In this document: piece after piece, positions 34,749 to 44,791 of the stretch
Layout of the letters: every line of letters starts with the position of its first letter
Position numbering within the stretch: position 1 is the stretch's first letter
NCBI RefSeq assembly: GCF_023169965.1
Contig: NZ_AP025592.1
Location: 2,480,001 to 2,544,000, forward strand
Direction: 5' to 3'
Source of the DNA: Anaeromyxobacter paludicola
Lineage (GTDB): Bacteria > Myxococcota > Myxococcia > Myxococcales > Anaeromyxobacteraceae
Length of the DNA stretch: 64,000 nucleotides
Made by a program: the position numbers and the translations under genes
Notes under the pieces: model-generated
What the model was told of the DNA's origin: nothing
Seen by the model: the letters and a program-made list of their open reading frames with translations, nothing else
The model's database searches: none

Positions 34749-36100
34749 GCCCTCGGCGCGCCGCGCTCCTCGCGGCCGCGCTCCTCGCGGCCGGCCTCCC
34801 CGGCGCGCCGCGCGCCGCCGCGCCCGAGCCGCCGCTCCTCGGCCTCGACGAGGCCGTGGCGGCGGCGCTCGCGCGCAACCACCTCCTCGCCGGCGCGGCG
34901 CTCGAGGTCGAGAAGCAGGAGGACCGGGCCGACGCGCTCCGCACCCGCCGGCTCCCCGCCCTCCGCCTCGACCTCCTCGCCTCGCGCCTCCTCGAGCCGC
35001 TCGACTTCACCTTCCCCGCGGGCACCTTCGGCACCTTCCCGGGCGTGGGGCCCTTCCCGCCGCTCGAGTCGCGCGTCCGGACCGAGCCGCAGCTCACCAC
35101 GGTGGCGCTGGTCACCGCGAGCCAGCCGCTCACGCAGCAGTACCGGATCGGCCTCGGCCTGCGCGCGCTCGAGCTCGGCCGCGACCTCGCCCGCGAGCAG
35201 CTCCGCGGCGAGCGGCAGCGGATCCGGGCCGAGGTGCGCGCCACCTACTACCGGCTCTCCGCGACGCAGGCGGCGGTGGCGGCGCTCTCCGACCTGGTCC
35301 GCGCGCTCGAGGAGCTCGACCAGCAGACCGGGCGCTACCTCGCCGAGGAGGTGGTGCTCCGGGGCGACGCGCTCGAGGTGAAGGCGCGGCTGGCGCGCGA
35401 GCGCTGGCGGCTCTCCTCGGCCGAGAGCGGCCTCGCCACCCAGCGCGAGCGGCTCGACCAGCTCCTCGGGCGCGACCTGGGCGCGCGCTTCCGGGTGGAG
35501 GATCCGTCGGCGCTCCGCTCGCCCGCGGCCGAGCTCGGGCTCGAGGAGGCCCGCGCGCGGGCCCGGGCCCGCCGGCCGGAGCTGCGCCGCGCCGCGCTCC
35601 AGCGGGCCCAGGCCGAGACCGGCCTGCGCCTCTCCCGCGCCGACTGGATCCCCGACGTCACCCTGAGCGCCCACTACGCCCGGCTGGTGGACTTCCACTT
35701 CCTGCCCGACCACGTGGCCGACGTCGGGCTGCTCCTCTCCTGGGAGCCCTTCGACTGGGGCCGCCGCGGCAAGGAGGCCTCCGCGGCCGGCCGCGCCGAG
35801 GCCCAGGCCGAGGCCGCGCTCGCCGAGGCCGAGTCGCAGGTCGGCCTGGAGGTCGGCGCCCGCTGGCGGGCCCTCCGCGACGCGACCGGGCTGCTCGAGG
35901 CCACCCGGCTCTCGGTGGCCGCCGCCCGCGAGAGCCTCGCCACCACGATGAACCGCTACCGCGAGGACGCCAAGGTGCTGCGCGACGTCCTCGAGGCGGA
36001 GGCCCGGCTCTCCGGCGCGCGCCACGACGAGGTGGACGCGATCGCCGGGCGCTGGGCCGCCGCCGCCGACCTCGAGAGGGCCCTCGGCGATGACGACTAG
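34745..36100 (+). CDS. TolC-family outer membrane efflux protein
   Basis: This 451-residue protein has a signal peptide (about 1-25) and the two-fold repeated OEP architecture: long coiled-coil helices with short beta segments, for example WIPDVTLSAHYARL and WEPFDWGRRGKE. It forms the outer-membrane channel of a tripartite pump. The GTG at 34745 overlaps the TetR stop, and the 3' end overlaps the adaptor gene by 11 bases. Confidence 0.88.
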   Translation: MSPRRAALLAAALLAAGLPGAPRAAAPEPPLLGLDEAVAAALARNHLLAGAALEVEKQEDRADALRTRRLPALRLDLLASRLLEPLDFTFPAGTFGTFPGVGPFPPLESRVRTEPQLTTVALVTASQPLTQQYRIGLGLRALELGRDLAREQLRGERQRIRAEVRATYYRLSATQAAVAALSDLVRALEELDQQTGRYLAEEVVLRGDALEVKARLARERWRLSSAESGLATQRERLDQLLGRDLGARFRVEDPSALRSPAAELGLEEARARARARRPELRRAALQRAQAETGLRLSRADWIPDVTLSAHYARLVDFHFLPDHVADVGLLLSWEPFDWGRRGKEASAAGRAEAQAEAALAEAESQVGLEVGARWRALRDATGLLEATRLSVAAARESLATTMNRYREDAKVLRDVLEAEARLSGARHDEVDAIAGRWAAAADLERALGDDD

Positions 36101-37208
36101 GACGACTTCCATCGGGCTCGTGGCGCTGCTCCTCGCCGGCTGCGGCCGGCACGCCCCGCCCCCGGCGCCCCCGCCCGCGGTCCGCGTCCAGGTGGTCGCG
36201 CCGGCCACCGGCGGCGGGGCGGGCGGCCGCTGGTCGGGGGTGGTGCAGCCCTCGAGCCTCGTGCCGCTCTCCTTCCGCGTCCCGGGCTACGTGGCGGAGC
36301 TGCTCCAGGTCCGCGCCGGAGGCCGCGGGCGCGCGGTGGCCGAGGGGGACCGGGTCCGCAAGGGCGAGGTGCTGGCCCGGCTGCGCGACGCCGAGTTCCG
36401 GGACAAGGTGGCCCAGGCGGCCGGCCAGGCCGCGGCGGCGGCCGCGGCGGCCGAGAAGGCGCGGCTCGACTTCGAGCGCGCCACGCGGCTCGGCGCCACC
36501 CACAGCGTCACCCGGCCCGAGCTCGAGGCGGCGCGGGCCCAGCGCGACGCCACCCGCGCCCAGCGGGACGCCGCCGAGGGGGCGCTCTCGGAGGCCCGCC
36601 TCGCCCTGCGCGACACCGCGCTCGCCGCGCCCCTGGACGGCGACGTGGTCAGGAAGGCGGTCGAGCCGGGCGCCCTCGTCGGCCCCGGCACGCTCGCCTT
36701 CGCGGTGGCGCAGGTGTCCACCGTGAAGGTGGTGGTCGGGGTGCCCGACGTGGTGCTCCGGACCATCGCGCCCGGCCAGCCGGTGACGGTCACCTCCGAC
36801 GCGCTCCCGGGCCGCCGCCTCGACGCGCGCGTGAGCCGGGTGCCCTCCGCGGCCGACCCGGTGACGCGAAACTTCGAGATCGAGGTCGAGATCCCCAACC
36901 CCGACCGGCTCTGGAAGCCGGGCATGGTGGCCGCGGTCGAGCTCGCCGGCCCCGCCGCCCCGGCCCGGGTGGCGCCGCTCCTCCCGTTCAGCGCGTTCAC
37001 CGAGGCGGCCGGCGAGCGGGGCCGCTTCGCCGTGGTGGTGGTCGAGGGGGACGGCGCCGCGGCCACCGCCCGGCTGCGCCCGGTGACGCTCGGCGAGGTG
37101 ACCGGCAACCAGGTGGCGGTGGTCTCCGGGCTCGCCGCCGGCGAGCGGGTGGTGGTGACCGGTGCCCCGCTCCTCGCGGACGGGCAGCGCGTCGAGGTGG
37201 TGCCGTAG
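36090..37208 (+). CDS. RND periplasmic adaptor (membrane fusion) lipoprotein
   Basis: This 372-residue protein has a lipobox ending LLLAGC18. A lipoyl-like domain carries the VAEGDRVRKGEVLARL pattern, an alpha hairpin is rich in Ala/Arg (about 108-160), and beta-barrel domains follow. Adaptors of this HlyD/AcrA type bridge the inner-membrane pump and the outer channel. The lipid anchor places it on the periplasmic face. It starts 11 bases before the end of the OMF gene and is followed 8 bp later by the pump gene. Confidence 0.9.
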   Translation: MTTRTTSIGLVALLLAGCGRHAPPPAPPPAVRVQVVAPATGGGAGGRWSGVVQPSSLVPLSFRVPGYVAELLQVRAGGRGRAVAEGDRVRKGEVLARLRDAEFRDKVAQAAGQAAAAAAAAEKARLDFERATRLGATHSVTRPELEAARAQRDATRAQRDAAEGALSEARLALRDTALAAPLDGDVVRKAVEPGALVGPGTLAFAVAQVSTVKVVVGVPDVVLRTIAPGQPVTVTSDALPGRRLDARVSRVPSAADPVTRNFEIEVEIPNPDRLWKPGMVAAVELAGPAAPARVAPLLPFSAFTEAAGERGRFAVVVVEGDGAAATARLRPVTLGEVTGNQVAVVSGLAAGERVVVTGAPLLADGQRVEVVP

Positions 37209-37216
37209 GAGCCCGC

Positions 37217-40200
37217 ATGGACACCGCCCGCCCCTCCGGCCGGGGCAACCTGGCCCACTACTTCGTCACCCACCGGCAGGTCGCGTGGGCGCTCCTCGTG
37301 GCCGCGCTGGTCTGGGGCGTCATGGGCTACCTGCGCATGCCCAAGCGCAAGGATCCGGAGATCCCGGTCCGGGTGGCGCTCGCCTACTGCCCCTGGCCGG
37401 GCATCAAGGCCGAGCGGGTGGAGCAGCTCGTCACCCGCAAGCTCGAGCAGGCGGCCGCCGGGAACGCCAAGATCGACAAGCTCGAGTCCACCACCCGCGA
37501 CGGGGTGGCCGTCCTGCTCGTCTACCTGCAGCAGAGCGTGGACGACACGGTGGAGCAGTTCGCCGACATCGGCCAGCGCGTCACGCGCATCCCCGACCTG
37601 CCGCCCGGGGCCGGTCCGGTCACCTGGGTGAGCGACTTCGGCGACACCGCCGCGCTCATGCTCACGGTGGCGAGCCCCAAGGTGGGCCGCGCCGAGCTCG
37701 ACCTCCGCGGCGGCGCCCTGGCGCGGGCCGTCGCGGCGGCCCGGGCCGGGCGTCGGGACGGCCCGCGGGTGAGCGCCTTCTACTGCGTCCCGCCGGACGT
37801 CCCGCTCGCGCTCGTGGAGCGCCCCTTCGCCCTCTTCGCCGCGCAGGCGGAGCGGGACGGGGTGGCCCGGGACGTCCAGCCGCTCTCGGCGGCGGGCTGC
37901 GCCGGGGTGGACCTCGCCACCGGCCGGACCGACGCGGAGCTGCGCGCCTACGCCGCCGGCTTCGTCCGCGACCGGCTCGGCGCCGCCCAGGTCCACCCGG
38001 ACGCCTGGGGGCCGGTGCTCGTGCGCGCGCCCGCCGAGGCGGCGGACCGGCTCGCCGAGGTGGCCGGCGACCGGTACACCTACCGGCAGCTCGACGACTT
38101 CACCGACGAGATCCAGCGCACCCTCCAGGCCCTGCCGATGGTCTCGAAGGTGACCCGCAGCGGCGTGCTCGGCGAGCGGATCAACCTCGAGTACGCCCAG
38201 GAGCGGCTGGCCGCGGCGGGGCTCCAGCCGGCGCGCCTCGCCCAGCTCCTCGCCGCGCGCAACACCGCGCTGCCCGGCGGCGTGCTCGACGCCGGCGACC
38301 GGCACCTCGTGGTGGACCCGGCCGCGGACGACCGGCGCTTCACCGACCTCGGCGAGCTCTTCGTGGGCGCCTCGAGCGCCGGGACCCCGGCCCGCCTCCG
38401 CGACCTCGTCACCCTCTCGCGCGGCTACGAGAGCCCGCCGCGGTTCCTCAACTACCTCGTGCACCGCGGCGAGGGCGGCGCGTTCGAGCGCGGGCGCGCC
38501 GTCACCCTCGCCGTGCAGATGCGCTCCGGCGAGCAGATCGGGGCCTTCGGCGAGGCGGTCGCCCGCGCGCTCGAGGACGTGCGCCGGCGGCTGCCGCCGG
38601 ATCTCGTGGTGGCCCGCACGAGCGACCAGCCCCGCCAGGTGGAGGAGAACGTCTCGCTCTTCATGCGCAGCCTCTACGAGGCCATCGCCCTCGTGGTCCT
38701 GGTGGCGCTGGTGGGCTTCTGGAGCTGGCGCTCGGCGCTCCTCATGGCCACCTCCATCCCGCTCACGCTGGCCATGACCTTCGGCGCCATGAAGACGCTC
38801 GGGGTGGACGTCCAGCAGGTCTCGATCGCCACCCTCATCATCGCCCTCGGGCTGCTGGTGGACATGCCGGTGGTGGCGGGCGACGCCATCGAGCGGGAGC
38901 TCGGCGCGGGGACCCCGCGCGAGGTGGCCGCCTGGCTCGGGCCCACCCGGCTCGCCAAGGCCATCTTCTTCGCCACCCTCACCAACGTGGTCGCCTACCT
39001 GCCCTTCCTGCTCCTGAGCGGGGACGTCGGCCGCTTCCTGCACAGCCTTCCGGTGGTGATGACGGTGACGCTCTTCGCGGCGCTGGTCGTCTCGATGACC
39101 TTCATCCCGCTCGTGGCCCTCGGGCTCGTGAAGCCGCCCGACCGGCCCGCGCCCTCGACGGAGGCGCGGCGCCGGAAGGGGTTCGCGCGCTTCTACGCCC
39201 GCCTGGCCGAGGCGTCGCTCCGCCACCGGTACCGCGTGCTCGCCGCCTCGCTCGTGCTGGTGGTGGCGGGCGGGCTCGTGCTCTCGCGCCTCAAGACCCA
39301 GTTCTTCCCGACCGACCTCTCCTACCTCTCGTACGTGGACGTGCGGCTGCCGGAGGACGCGCCGCTCGGGGCCACCGACGCCGCGGCGGCCGAGGCGGAG
39401 CGGGTCGTGCGGGAGCAGGCCGAGGCCTTCGGGCGCGCCCACGGGGTCCCGCGGGTGCTCCGGACCCTGACCACCTTCGTCGGCGGCGGCGGCCCGCGCT
39501 TCTGGTTCTCGGTGCAGCCCGAGCAGCAGCAGCTCAACTACGCCCAGCTCCTCGTCGAGGTCACCGACAAGCGCTTCACCCGCGAGCTCGTGGCGCCGCT
39601 CCAGGCGGCGCTGGCGCGGGTCCCGGGCGCCCGGGCCGACGTCCGCCAGCTCGAGACCGGGAAGCCGGTCGGCGTGCCGGTGTCGATCCGCGTCTCGGGC
39701 GAGGACCTGCTTACGCTGCGGCGCGTCGCGGGGGAGGTGGCGGGCGTCCTCCGCGGCGTCCCCGGCGCGGCCCGCGTCCGCGACGACTGGGGGCCGCCGG
39801 CGCTCCTCGTCCGGCTCGAGGTGGACGACGACCGGGCCGGCCTCGCCGGCGTGACCCGCTCCGACGTGGCCGCCTCCTCCGCCGCCGCGCTCTCCGGCCT
39901 CCCGGTCGGCGCCTGGCGGGAGCGGGACAAGCTCATCCCCATCCTGGCGCGGCTCCGGCTCGAGGATCGGGCCCAGCTCGGCGCGCTCGACGACCTCTAC
40001 GTGTTCTCGGCCGCCTCGGACCGGAAGGTGCCGCTGCGGCAGGTCTCGACCGTCTCGCGCCAGCTCGAGCCGCCCAAGATCGTCCGCCGCAACCAGTTCC
40101 GGACCATCACCGTCTCCTGCTTCTCGGTCCCGGGCGTGCTCCCGTCGGAGGTGCTCGCCGCCGCCCGGCCCGGCCTCGACCGGGTCGCGAAGGGGCTGCC

Positions 40201-40801
40201 GCCGGGCTACCGCCTCGAGATCGCGGGGGAGCACGAGGAGCAGCAGAAGGGCTTCCTCGAGCTCGCCCTGGTGATGGCGGCGTCGGTGGCGCTCATCTAC
40301 TTCGCCCTGGTGTTCCAGTTCCAGAGCGCCGTGAAGCCGCTCGTGGTGTTCGCGGCCATCCCCTACGGCATGGCGGGGGCGGTCGGCATGCTGGCGCTCA
40401 TGGGCCAGCCGTTCGGGTTCATGGCCTTCCTCGGGGTGGCCAGCCTGGTGGGCGTCATCGTGAGCCACGTCATCGTGCTCTTCGACTTCATCGAGGAGGC
40501 GCGCGAGCACGGCCGCTCGCTGGAGGACGCGCTCGTCGAGGCGGGCATCGTCCGGCTCCGGCCGGTGCTCATCACCGTGGGGGCGACGGTGCTCGGCCTG
40601 CTGCCGCTGGCGCTGCACGGCGGGCCGCTCTGGGAGCCGCTCTGCTACGCGCAGATCGGCGGCCTCACCGTGGCGACCGCGGTGACGCTGATCCTGGTGC
40701 CGGTCCTGTACTCGGTGTTCGTGCGCGACCTGAGGCTCATCCGGTGGGAGGCGCCGCGCGCCGGTCCGGCCCCGGCGGAGCCGGCCGCCCCGCGGGACTG
40801 A
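37217..40801 (+). CDS. RND efflux transporter with an extra periplasmic insertion
   Basis: This 1194-residue protein is longer than typical AcrB-type pumps (about 1030-1050). The usual RND features are present: TM1, porter-domain starts and two membrane halves. Between the LMLTVAS strand (about 152) and YTYRQLDDFTDEIQ (about 287) lie roughly 130 extra residues with no clear match. In TM4 the usual DD pair reads LLVDMPVVAGD, keeping one Asp at that place plus another further on. The TM10 segment reads VGVIVSHVIVLFDF, without the AcrB-like Lys. It may belong to a non-canonical RND branch. Last gene of the TetR-OMF-adaptor-pump operon. Confidence 0.88.
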   Translation: MDTARPSGRGNLAHYFVTHRQVAWALLVAALVWGVMGYLRMPKRKDPEIPVRVALAYCPWPGIKAERVEQLVTRKLEQAAAGNAKIDKLESTTRDGVAVLLVYLQQSVDDTVEQFADIGQRVTRIPDLPPGAGPVTWVSDFGDTAALMLTVASPKVGRAELDLRGGALARAVAAARAGRRDGPRVSAFYCVPPDVPLALVERPFALFAAQAERDGVARDVQPLSAAGCAGVDLATGRTDAELRAYAAGFVRDRLGAAQVHPDAWGPVLVRAPAEAADRLAEVAGDRYTYRQLDDFTDEIQRTLQALPMVSKVTRSGVLGERINLEYAQERLAAAGLQPARLAQLLAARNTALPGGVLDAGDRHLVVDPAADDRRFTDLGELFVGASSAGTPARLRDLVTLSRGYESPPRFLNYLVHRGEGGAFERGRAVTLAVQMRSGEQIGAFGEAVARALEDVRRRLPPDLVVARTSDQPRQVEENVSLFMRSLYEAIALVVLVALVGFWSWRSALLMATSIPLTLAMTFGAMKTLGVDVQQVSIATLIIALGLLVDMPVVAGDAIERELGAGTPREVAAWLGPTRLAKAIFFATLTNVVAYLPFLLLSGDVGRFLHSLPVVMTVTLFAALVVSMTFIPLVALGLVKPPDRPAPSTEARRRKGFARFYARLAEASLRHRYRVLAASLVLVVAGGLVLSRLKTQFFPTDLSYLSYVDVRLPEDAPLGATDAAAAEAERVVREQAEAFGRAHGVPRVLRTLTTFVGGGGPRFWFSVQPEQQQLNYAQLLVEVTDKRFTRELVAPLQAALARVPGARADVRQLETGKPVGVPVSIRVSGEDLLTLRRVAGEVAGVLRGVPGAARVRDDWGPPALLVRLEVDDDRAGLAGVTRSDVAASSAAALSGLPVGAWRERDKLIPILARLRLEDRAQLGALDDLYVFSAASDRKVPLRQVSTVSRQLEPPKIVRRNQFRTITVSCFSVPGVLPSEVLAAARPGLDRVAKGLPPGYRLEIAGEHEEQQKGFLELALVMAASVALIYFALVFQFQSAVKPLVVFAAIPYGMAGAVGMLALMGQPFGFMAFLGVASLVGVIVSHVIVLFDFIEEAREHGRSLEDALVEAGIVRLRPVLITVGATVLGLLPLALHGGPLWEPLCYAQIGGLTVATAVTLILVPVLYSVFVRDLRLIRWEAPRAGPAPAEPAAPRD

Positions 40802-40896
40802 GCGCGGCCCCGGGGATCCCCCGGCCACGGCGCGGCGGCCGCGTGCCGCGGGCGCGAGAGTTCGGCCGGACGCCCTGGATGGGGTATCGTCGCCGG

Positions 40897-42261
40897 ATGC
40901 CCCAGCAGCCCAGCTCTCGCGACGCCTTCGCCTCCACCCTCGGCGCCTTCGCCGCCACCGTCGGCTCCGCCGTCGGCCTCGGCAACATCTGGAAGTTCCC
41001 GTTCCTCACCGGCTCCAACGGCGGCGCCGCCTTCGTCCTCACCTACCTGCTCGCGGTGGCGCTCGTGGGAGTGCCGGTCATGGCGGTGGAGCACGCCATC
41101 GGGCGCCGCATGCGGCTCAACGCGGTGCAGGCCTACGCGCGCGTGGTCCCGCGACAGCCGTTCTGGTCGCTCATCGGCTGGGGCGGCCTCCTGGCGGCCG
41201 TGCTCATCATGGCCTTCTACACCGACGTGGCCGGCTGGGTGTTCGCCTACGTCCTCAAGTCCGCGCTGGCCGCGGCCGGCGGGAGCCCGCTCACCCCCGA
41301 CACCTTCGGGCGGCTCGCGAGCGGCACCTTCGAGCCGCTCTTCTGGCAGGTGGTGGTGCTGGTGGTGACCACCGGGATCATCGCCGCCGGCGTCTCGAAG
41401 GGCATCGAGAAGGTCACGAAGACCCTCATGCCCCTGCTCTTCGCGCTCCTCCTCGTCTGCGACGTCCGCGCGCTCACGCTGCCCGGCGCCTCGGCCGGCG
41501 TCTCCTACCTGTTCCGGCCCGACCTCACCAAGATCACGGGCACGGTGCTCCTGTCGGCCCTCGGGCTCGCGTTCTTCAAGCTCTCGCTCGGCATGGGGAC
41601 GATGACCACCTACGGCTCGTACATCCCCGACGAGACGAAGCTCGCGCCCAACGCCATCCGCGTCGCGCTCGCCGACACGCTGGTCTCGATCCTGGCCGGC
41701 CTCGCCATCTTCCCGGCCGTCTTCGCCTTCGGGGGCCAGCCCGCCGGCGGCCCGGGCCTCCTCTTCAACACCATCCCGCTCGTCTTCTCGAAGATGCCGG
41801 GCGGCAGCCTCTTCACCGTGGTCTTCTTCGTGCTCGCCGCCATCGCCACCATCGGCGCCATGGTGAGCCTCATCGAGGTGCCGGTGGCCTTCCTGGTGGA
41901 GCGCGGCCACCTCTCCCGCCCGGCGGCGGCGGTGGCGACCGGGCTCGCGATGTTCGCCCTCGGCACGCTCGCCACCCTCTCGCAGAGCCCGGTGCTCGAG
42001 GGCGTGAAGCCGTTTGGCAAGAGCTTCTTCGACCTGTTCGACTTCCTCTCCTCGAACGTGCTCCTGCCGGTCGGCGGCCTCGCCATCGCCGTGGTCGGCG
42101 GCTGGCTGATGAAGCGCGCCGAGTTCCTCGGCGAGCTCGACAAGGGCTACGCCGCCGAGCCCTGGTACGACCGCGCCATCTACGCCTCCATCCGCTACCT
42201 GGCGCCCGGCCTCATCCTGCTCATCCTCCTCAACAGCCTCGGGGTGATCCGGCTCGCCTAG
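40897..42261 (+). CDS. Sodium-dependent transporter of the SNF (LeuT-like) family
   Basis: This 454-residue membrane protein carries the TM1 signature GSAVGLGNIWKFPFLTGSNGG, where the unwound helix of SNF carriers binds Na+ and substrate. About 11-12 membrane spans are expected. Bacterial members import amino acids or related small solutes with sodium. An ATG at 40879 in frame would add six residues (MGYRRR); I prefer 40897. It is on the same strand as the pump operon but 95 bp downstream, so it may have its own promoter. Confidence 0.9.
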   Translation: MPQQPSSRDAFASTLGAFAATVGSAVGLGNIWKFPFLTGSNGGAAFVLTYLLAVALVGVPVMAVEHAIGRRMRLNAVQAYARVVPRQPFWSLIGWGGLLAAVLIMAFYTDVAGWVFAYVLKSALAAAGGSPLTPDTFGRLASGTFEPLFWQVVVLVVTTGIIAAGVSKGIEKVTKTLMPLLFALLLVCDVRALTLPGASAGVSYLFRPDLTKITGTVLLSALGLAFFKLSLGMGTMTTYGSYIPDETKLAPNAIRVALADTLVSILAGLAIFPAVFAFGGQPAGGPGLLFNTIPLVFSKMPGGSLFTVVFFVLAAIATIGAMVSLIEVPVAFLVERGHLSRPAAAVATGLAMFALGTLATLSQSPVLEGVKPFGKSFFDLFDFLSSNVLLPVGGLAIAVVGGWLMKRAEFLGELDKGYAAEPWYDRAIYASIRYLAPGLILLILLNSLGVIRLA

Positions 42262-42378
42262 GCGGGCGGCCGGCCGCTCCCTCGCTCCCCCGCCGCGGGC
42301 CGACTTGACGGCCCGCGCGCGGGGTGTTTCATACCCCCCGCGCGGCGCCCCCCGCCGCGGCGACACCCCCGGGAGCAC

Positions 42379-44007
42379 ATGAACGCACAGCACGAGGTCG
42401 GCCGGCGGCGGACGTTCGCCATCATCTCGCACCCGGACGCCGGCAAGACCACCCTCACCGAGAAGCTCCTGCTCTACGGCGGCGTCATCCAGCTCGCCGG
42501 GGCGGTGAAGGCCAAGCGCGGCCGGAGCAGCGCCGTCTCCGACTGGATGGAGATGGAGCGCGAGCGCGGCATCTCCATCACCACGAGCGTGCTCCAGTTC
42601 CCGTACCGCGGGCTGCAGCTCAACCTGCTCGACACCCCGGGCCACGCCGACTTCAGCGAGGACACCTACCGCACGCTCCACGCGGTGGACGGCGCGATCA
42701 TGCTCCTCGACTCCGCCAAGGGCGTCGAGGCGCAGACCCGCAAGCTCTTCCGGGTCTGCAAGCACCGGGCGATCCCGATCTTCACCTTCGTGAACAAGCT
42801 CGACCGGCCCGGGCGCGACCCCTTCGACCTCATCGGCGAGGTGGAGAGCGTGCTCGGGATCGGCGTCTACCCGATCACCTGGCCGGTGTTCCGCGACGGC
42901 ACCTTCGCCGGCGTCTACCACCGGCTCGCCGGGCGCGTGTACCTGTTCGAGGCGCTCGACCCCGACGCGGGGAAGGGCGTGGGCGCGGAGCGGCCGCCCG
43001 TGGAGGTGACCGGGCTCGAGGACCCGGCGCTGGCCGAGGCGCTCGGCGAGCGCGGCTACGCCCGGCTCAAGCAGGAGACGGAGCTGCTCGAGCTCGCCGG
43101 CGACGGCTTCGACAAGGAGCGCTTCCTCGCCGGCGAGCTCTCGCCGATGTTCTTCGGCAGCGCGGTGAACAACTTCGGGCTCGAGCCGTTCCTCGAGTCC
43201 TTCTGCGAGCTCATGCCGCCGCCGGGGCCGCGCGCCACCGACCAGGGCCCGGTGAGCCCGTCGCAGGAGGAGTTCTCGGGGTTCGTCTTCAAGATCCAGG
43301 CGAACATGGACAAGGCCCACCGCGACCGGATCGCCTTCGTCCGGCTCTGCTCGGGCCGGATGGTGCGCGGGATGAAGGTGCGCCACGTCCGCTCCGGCCG
43401 CGACCTGCGGCTCGCCAACCCGACCCAGTTCCTGGCCGGCGAGCGGAGCCTGGTGGAGGAGTCCTTCGCCGGCGACGTGGTGGGCGTGAACGATCCCGGC
43501 CTGTTCGAGATCGGCGACACCCTCACCGGCGGCTCCACCTTCGAGTTCCAGGGCATCCCCAGCTTCGCGCCGGAGCACTTCGCCCGGCTGGAGATGGTCG
43601 ATCCGCTGAAGCGCAAGCAGTTCGCCCGCGGGCTGGAGCAGCTCGCCCAGGAGGGCACCGTCCAGCTCTACCGGCCGCCCGAGGGGCGCGCCGGGGACCT
43701 CGTGCTCGGCGCCCTGGGCCGGCTCCAGTTCGAGGTGGTGAAGTTCCGCCTCGAGGCGGAGTACGGGGTCCAGGTGCGGCTCGGCGGGGCGCCCTGGCAG
43801 CTCGCCCGCTGGGTCTCGCGCGAGGACGGCGCCCCGGTGGACCTCGACCGGCTCCACGACGCGGTCGAGGGCATGGTGGTCCTCGACGTGCGCGGGCGGG
43901 TGGTGGTGCTGTTCGATCGCGAGTGGGCGCTGCAGACCGCCAACCGGCTCCACCCCGAGTACCGGTTCGCCGAGACGGCGACCGGTGTGGTGGTGCGGGC
44001 CGCCTGA
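42379..44007 (+). CDS. prfC: Peptide chain release factor 3
   Basis: This 542-residue translational GTPase has P-loop SHPDAGKTTLTEK, DTPGHADFSEDTYR and NKLDRPGRDPF, with the RF3-specific SDWMEMERERGISI and a C-terminal RF3 domain. It recycles RF1/RF2 from the ribosome after termination. The length and start match the family well. An inverted repeat of G+C-rich arms flanks the A+T patch at 42325-42333 in the upstream gap, and a TTGACG at 42305 may be a -35. Confidence 0.95.
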   Translation: MNAQHEVGRRRTFAIISHPDAGKTTLTEKLLLYGGVIQLAGAVKAKRGRSSAVSDWMEMERERGISITTSVLQFPYRGLQLNLLDTPGHADFSEDTYRTLHAVDGAIMLLDSAKGVEAQTRKLFRVCKHRAIPIFTFVNKLDRPGRDPFDLIGEVESVLGIGVYPITWPVFRDGTFAGVYHRLAGRVYLFEALDPDAGKGVGAERPPVEVTGLEDPALAEALGERGYARLKQETELLELAGDGFDKERFLAGELSPMFFGSAVNNFGLEPFLESFCELMPPPGPRATDQGPVSPSQEEFSGFVFKIQANMDKAHRDRIAFVRLCSGRMVRGMKVRHVRSGRDLRLANPTQFLAGERSLVEESFAGDVVGVNDPGLFEIGDTLTGGSTFEFQGIPSFAPEHFARLEMVDPLKRKQFARGLEQLAQEGTVQLYRPPEGRAGDLVLGALGRLQFEVVKFRLEAEYGVQVRLGGAPWQLARWVSREDGAPVDLDRLHDAVEGMVVLDVRGRVVVLFDREWALQTANRLHPEYRFAETATGVVVRAA

Positions 44008-44030
44008 GCGGCCCGGCCCGCGCCCCCGCC

Positions 44031-44056
44031 CTCCCCTTCCGCTTCGAGGAGGGGAG
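44031..44056. terminator. Possible hairpin between convergent prfC and yceI
   Basis: CTCCCCT (44031-44037) pairs with AGGGGAG (44050-44056) around a 12-base loop, in the 51-bp gap between the two stops. The stem is short and has no T-run. Confidence 0.35.
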
Positions 44057-44058
44057 CG

Positions 44059-44604
44059 CTACGCCGCGACCGTGCCCGCCTTGCGGATCGCCTCGAGCTC
44101 GATGCTGATCTCCACCTTCTCGCCGACGAGCACGCCGCCGGCCTCGAGCGCCGCGTTCCAGGTGAGGCCGTAGTCTCGCCGGTCGAGCGAGGCCTTGGCG
44201 GAGAAGCCGGCCCGCTCGTTGCCCCAGGGATCCTTGCCGGTGCCGGCGAACTCGGCCTGGAGGGTCACCTCGCGGGTCACGCCGCGGATGGTGAGGTCGC
44301 CCACGATCCGGAGCGCCTCGCCGTCCCGCGCGACCGCCTTCGAGCGGAAGGTGAGCTCCGGGAAGCTCGCCGCGTCGAGGAAGTCGGCCGAGCGCAGGTG
44401 CGCGTCGCGGTCGGCCACCTGCGTGTCGATGGAGGCGGCGTCGATGTGGACCTCGACCGAGCCCTTCGTCGGGTCCTGCGGGTCGAGGCTCACGGCGCCG
44501 GACCACTTCGCGAACCGGCCGTGCACCTTCGAGATGATCATGTGCCGGACCCAGAAGTGGATGGCCGAGTGGCTGACGTCGATGTCCCAGGTAGCGTTCG
44601 CCAT
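44059..44604 (-). CDS. YceI-family lipocalin-like protein (no signal peptide)
   Basis: This 181-residue protein starts [21 protein letters not shown] and has the YceI-type beta-barrel with FPELTFRSK and [16 protein letters not shown]. YceI proteins bind long isoprenoid or amide lipids. Unlike the relative at 50019 it has no signal peptide, so it should be cytosolic. A strong AAGGAGA precedes the ATG. Confidence 0.9.
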   Translation of the reverse strand: MANATWDIDVSHSAIHFWVRHMIISKVHGRFAKWSGAVSLDPQDPTKGSVEVHIDAASIDTQVADRDAHLRSADFLDAASFPELTFRSKAVARDGEALRIVGDLTIRGVTREVTLQAEFAGTGKDPWGNERAGFSAKASLDRRDYGLTWNAALEAGGVLVGEKVEISIELEAIRKAGTVAA

Positions 44605-44791
44605 GGTGCGTCTCCTTTTCGTTGAGCCGGCGCTGCGTTCCGGCGCCGCGCTTCGATGGCGAGAAGATGCGCCCGGACGCGCGGGCCCGCAATCCACGGA
44701 AGCGCACAACTTCGTTTCCCTTGGGACACGACTGCGCGCCCCGCGCCCGGGCCGCTGGCGCGGCCCCTCCCCGCGGCTTAGGTCTCGGGGC

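Noticed and set aside
36287-40828. Antisense open frame (about 1500 codons) across the RND adaptor and pump
   Set aside because: Low-complexity His/Arg/Glu-rich translation with no motif. The plus strand is clearly adaptor and RND transporter.
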